Part shown: positions 6,081 through 8,136 of the stretch, in pieces
Layout of the letters: each line of letters starts with the position of its first letter
Position numbering within the stretch: the first letter of the stretch is position 1
Source: Fibrobacteraceae bacterium
GTDB lineage: Bacteria; Fibrobacterota; Fibrobacteria; Fibrobacterales; Fibrobacteraceae
Reading direction: 5' to 3'
Assembly (NCBI GenBank): GCA_023231365.1
Contig: JALNVO010000125.1
Span: 1 to 8,136 of the forward strand
DNA length: 8,136 nt
Translations under genes and position numbers: made by a program
Notes under the pieces: generated by a model
Database searches by the model: none
What the model saw: only the letters and a program-made list of their open reading frames with translations
What the model was told of the DNA's origin: nothing

Positions 6081-7496
6081 ATGGCATTAATATTCTATAA
6101 CACAGCATCCCGAAAAAAAGAACCATTTACTCTCGCTCCCGGCGAAGACTTCGTGAAAATGTATTGCTGCGGTCCTACGGTTTATCATTTTGCGCATATT
6201 GGCAATTTGCGCACATACATTTTCGAGGATACGCTTTGCCGTACTTTGGAGTATTATGGCTATAAGCTCAAGCACATCGTGAACATTACCGATGTAGGCC
6301 ATTTGACGAGCGATCAAGATACGGGTGAAGATAAAATGGAAAAGGGAGCCCTACGCACAGGCAAGACCGTGTGGGAAGTTGCTCAATTTTATATGGATGC
6401 CTTTTTCAAGGATTGGCACCGCTTGAACATTGAAGAGCCGACTCTTTGGTGCCGTGCAACGGAGCACATTAAGCAGCAGATTGAGTTGGTAAAGGTCCTT
6501 GAAGAAAAAGGTTATACGTACCGTACATCAGATGGTATTTATTTTGATAGTCTCAAGTTTCCGCGCTATGCGGACTTTGCCAGATTGGATGTGGAAAACC
6601 TCCGCAAGGGTTCCCGTATCGATATGGGAGAAAAACATGCGGCTACGGATTTTGCTCTGTGGAAGTTCAGCCCCACGGACAAAAAGCGCTTGATGGAATG
6701 GGATAGCCCTTGGGGAGTCGGATTCCCGGGTTGGCATATTGAATGCTCTGCGATGGCGATGAATTATTTGGGCCCGACGCTCGATATTCATTGCGGAGGC
6801 ACAGACCATATCCGTGTCCATCACACAAATGAAATCGCTCAGAGTGAATGTGCCACAGGTAAGCCTTTTTCCCGTTTTTGGATGCACGGGGAATTCCTCC
6901 GTTTAGGCGATGCCAAGATGAGCAAGAGTTCCGGTGAATTTCTCACGGTGGACCTTTTGGAAGACAAGGGCTTTAATCCGCTGGATTACCGCCTTTTTGC
7001 CCTCACCAGCCATTACCGCAATTATTTGAATTTTAGCTGGGAAGCTTTGGAAAGTGCCCGCGAAGCTCTGAAGAGCTTGCATAAAAAAACAGACCCGTTA
7101 ATGGGCAAAGCGACAAAAGTTGAAAGCGAAGAGGCAAAAAAGTGGCAGAATGAATTCAAGGATGCCATTGGCGATGACTTGAATATGCCGCGTGCTCTCG
7201 GCCTTTTGAACAGCGTTCTTAAAACCGAGCTCCCTGAGGGTGAAAAAGCGGCCCTTGTACTGGATTTCGACCGTGTCCTAGGGCTTAAGCTCGATGAACC
7301 GCGCAAGGAAATTGCGAAAAAGCCGGATGCAAATGCTGTAGATGATTCCGCTGAAATTGAGTCTCTTATTGTTCAAAGAACTGAAGCGCGCAAGTCCAAG
7401 AATTGGCAGGAAAGCGACCGCATCCGCGATCTTCTCAAGGAAAAGGGAATTGAAATCAAGGATGGCCCGCAAGGTACGACTTGGGTTCGCAAATAG
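6081..7496 (+). CDS. cysS: Cysteinyl-tRNA synthetase (CysRS)
   Basis: CysRS charges tRNA-Cys with cysteine using ATP, in the cytoplasm. The 471 aa are close to the usual 460-470. The class I signatures are present: HIGN at residues 39-42 in YHFAHIGNLRTY, and KMSKS at 279-283. The four zinc ligands of the family are all visible: C30 (in CCGPTVY), C222 (GWHIEC), H247 and E251 (VHHTNEIAQSE). ITDVGH and the C-terminal helical anticodon-binding part (MPRALGLL, SDRIRDLLKEKGIEIKDGPQGTTW) are also typical. I chose ATG 6081 because family sequence begins there; the frame stays open to 5925, but that extension overlaps the GH57 gene and has no CysRS character. No Shine-Dalgarno precedes the start. The 25-base gap from the GH57 gene and 10-base gap to the FISUMP gene suggest co-transcription. 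Confidence 0.98.
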   Translation: MALIFYNTASRKKEPFTLAPGEDFVKMYCCGPTVYHFAHIGNLRTYIFEDTLCRTLEYYGYKLKHIVNITDVGHLTSDQDTGEDKMEKGALRTGKTVWEVAQFYMDAFFKDWHRLNIEEPTLWCRATEHIKQQIELVKVLEEKGYTYRTSDGIYFDSLKFPRYADFARLDVENLRKGSRIDMGEKHAATDFALWKFSPTDKKRLMEWDSPWGVGFPGWHIECSAMAMNYLGPTLDIHCGGTDHIRVHHTNEIAQSECATGKPFSRFWMHGEFLRLGDAKMSKSSGEFLTVDLLEDKGFNPLDYRLFALTSHYRNYLNFSWEALESAREALKSLHKKTDPLMGKATKVESEEAKKWQNEFKDAIGDDLNMPRALGLLNSVLKTELPEGEKAALVLDFDRVLGLKLDEPRKEIAKKPDANAVDDSAEIESLIVQRTEARKSKNWQESDRIRDLLKEKGIEIKDGPQGTTWVRK

Positions 7497-7506
7497 AACA
7501 ATTAAA

Positions 7507-8109
7507 ATGAAAAGTACACTTTTCATTAAAATTTTTTTCCTCTCCTTGTTCTTTTCGTTGCCTTCTTTTGCTGTGAAAAAAACGGAAGCGAAATCAAATG
7601 AATTCAAGGATGTGCGGGACGACCAAAAATATCGGATTGTGAATATTGCCGACCGCATTTGGTTTGCAGATAACTTAAATTATAAAATGGACGGCAGTTT
7701 TTGCTATAAAGACGACGAAAACGAATGTATAGCCTATGGCAGGCTTTATACGTGGAATGCTGCGGTGAAAGCTTGCCCGGCGGGGTACCGCTTGCCAACA
7801 GAAGAAGATTTTGAGTCTTTGTGGACTGTAGCAGGTGCGGACTTCAACGCTGCCTATCTCTTAAAAGCGGCATATGGGTGGTCTGGTGAAACAAATGGAA
7901 ATGATTCGCTCAAGTTCAGCGCGATGCCTGCGGGCAACCGATTTGATGATGAAACGTATGGCAATCAAGGGAAATTCGCCTTTTTTTGGAGTGCGAAAAA
8001 AGGATCGCCTCAAGAATCACAAGTATGGTATATGACCTCCAAGTCGATGGGCTTGAATTATATGGACAAGCCAAAAACATTCGGCTTTTCGGTGCGCTGC
8101 GTAAAATAA
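7507..8109 (+). CDS. Secreted FISUMP-domain protein (Fibrobacter succinogenes major paralogous domain)
   Basis: This 200-aa protein has an N-terminal signal peptide: K2 and K8, a hydrophobic run to about residue 18, and likely cleavage after SFA at 22. There is no lipobox cysteine, so it is predicted to be exported by signal peptidase I to the periplasm, outer surface or medium. After a short charged linker, one FISUMP domain fills about residues 40-200. Its hallmarks are IADRIWFADNLNY (47-59), a CY...C pair (C66, C74), YGRLYTWNAAVKACPAGYRLP (77-97, given in part), DSLKFSAMPAGNR, AFFWSA and the terminal VRCVK (C198). The four cysteines (66, 74, 90, 198) could form two disulphides. FISUMP proteins are numerous in Fibrobacter and their function is not established; cell-surface or fibre-related roles are only conjecture. 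The start is ATG 7507, where the signal peptide begins; the upstream AT-rich ten bases carry no Shine-Dalgarno. It probably shares a transcript with cysS. Confidence 0.93.
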   Translation: MKSTLFIKIFFLSLFFSLPSFAVKKTEAKSNEFKDVRDDQKYRIVNIADRIWFADNLNYKMDGSFCYKDDENECIAYGRLYTWNAAVKACPAGYRLPTEEDFESLWTVAGADFNAAYLLKAAYGWSGETNGNDSLKFSAMPAGNRFDDETYGNQGKFAFFWSAKKGSPQESQVWYMTSKSMGLNYMDKPKTFGFSVRCVK

Positions 8110-8136
8110 AGCGCGTCACCCCGGACGATACCTATG

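Noticed and set aside
7342..7506. N-terminal extension of the FISUMP gene inside cysS
   Set aside because: The signal peptide begins exactly at ATG 7507, and the upstream part is cysS read in another frame.
1..8136. Defence island, mobile element or CRISPR
   Set aside because: A WYL regulator can accompany such systems, but no nuclease, transposase, integrase, repeat array or toxin-antitoxin pair is visible; neighbours are housekeeping or metabolic genes.
8110..8136. Terminator or next gene after the FISUMP gene
   Set aside because: Only 27 bases remain, with no hairpin plus T run and no ribosome binding site that can be supported.

Overview
The window comes from a bacterial chromosome, most likely from Fibrobacter or a close relative in the Fibrobacterota. 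The main evidence is the last gene, a secreted protein made of one FISUMP domain (Fibrobacter succinogenes major paralogous domain), a family greatly expanded in that lineage. An intact QueA and cysteinyl-tRNA synthetase, moderate G+C, dense same-strand gene packing and several starts without a Shine-Dalgarno sequence fit this. The organism call is an inference from protein families, not from a marker gene.

All six genes are on the plus strand and form two blocks. Block 1 (1-3292) has three tightly packed genes. The first is a cytoplasmic protein with a cysteine-rich, zinc-ribbon-like N-terminus and three BON-like repeats; it may begin upstream of the window. The second is a WYL-domain transcriptional regulator with a strong Shine-Dalgarno. 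The third is queA, whose start overlaps the regulator's stop (ATGA). QueA makes epoxyqueuosine in tRNA. The first two genes have no visible mechanistic link to queuosine, so the grouping may only reflect shared transcription.

Bases 3293-3634 form the only sizeable gap. It has no convincing gene but holds several small perfect hairpins, a degenerate direct repeat and, at its right end, a sigma70-like promoter almost on top of the next start codon.

Block 2 (3635-8109) has a large cytoplasmic GH57/DUF3536 glycosidase-like protein (probably alpha-glucan or glycogen metabolism), then cysS after 25 bases, then the secreted FISUMP protein after 10 bases. The genes combine translation (queA, cysS), glycan metabolism and a lineage-specific exported protein.

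I found no tRNA, rRNA, CRISPR array, insertion sequence, phage gene or recognisable defence system. I do not see an undescribed multi-gene system. The best candidates for novelty are the zinc-ribbon/triple-BON protein and the structured spacer at 3293-3634.
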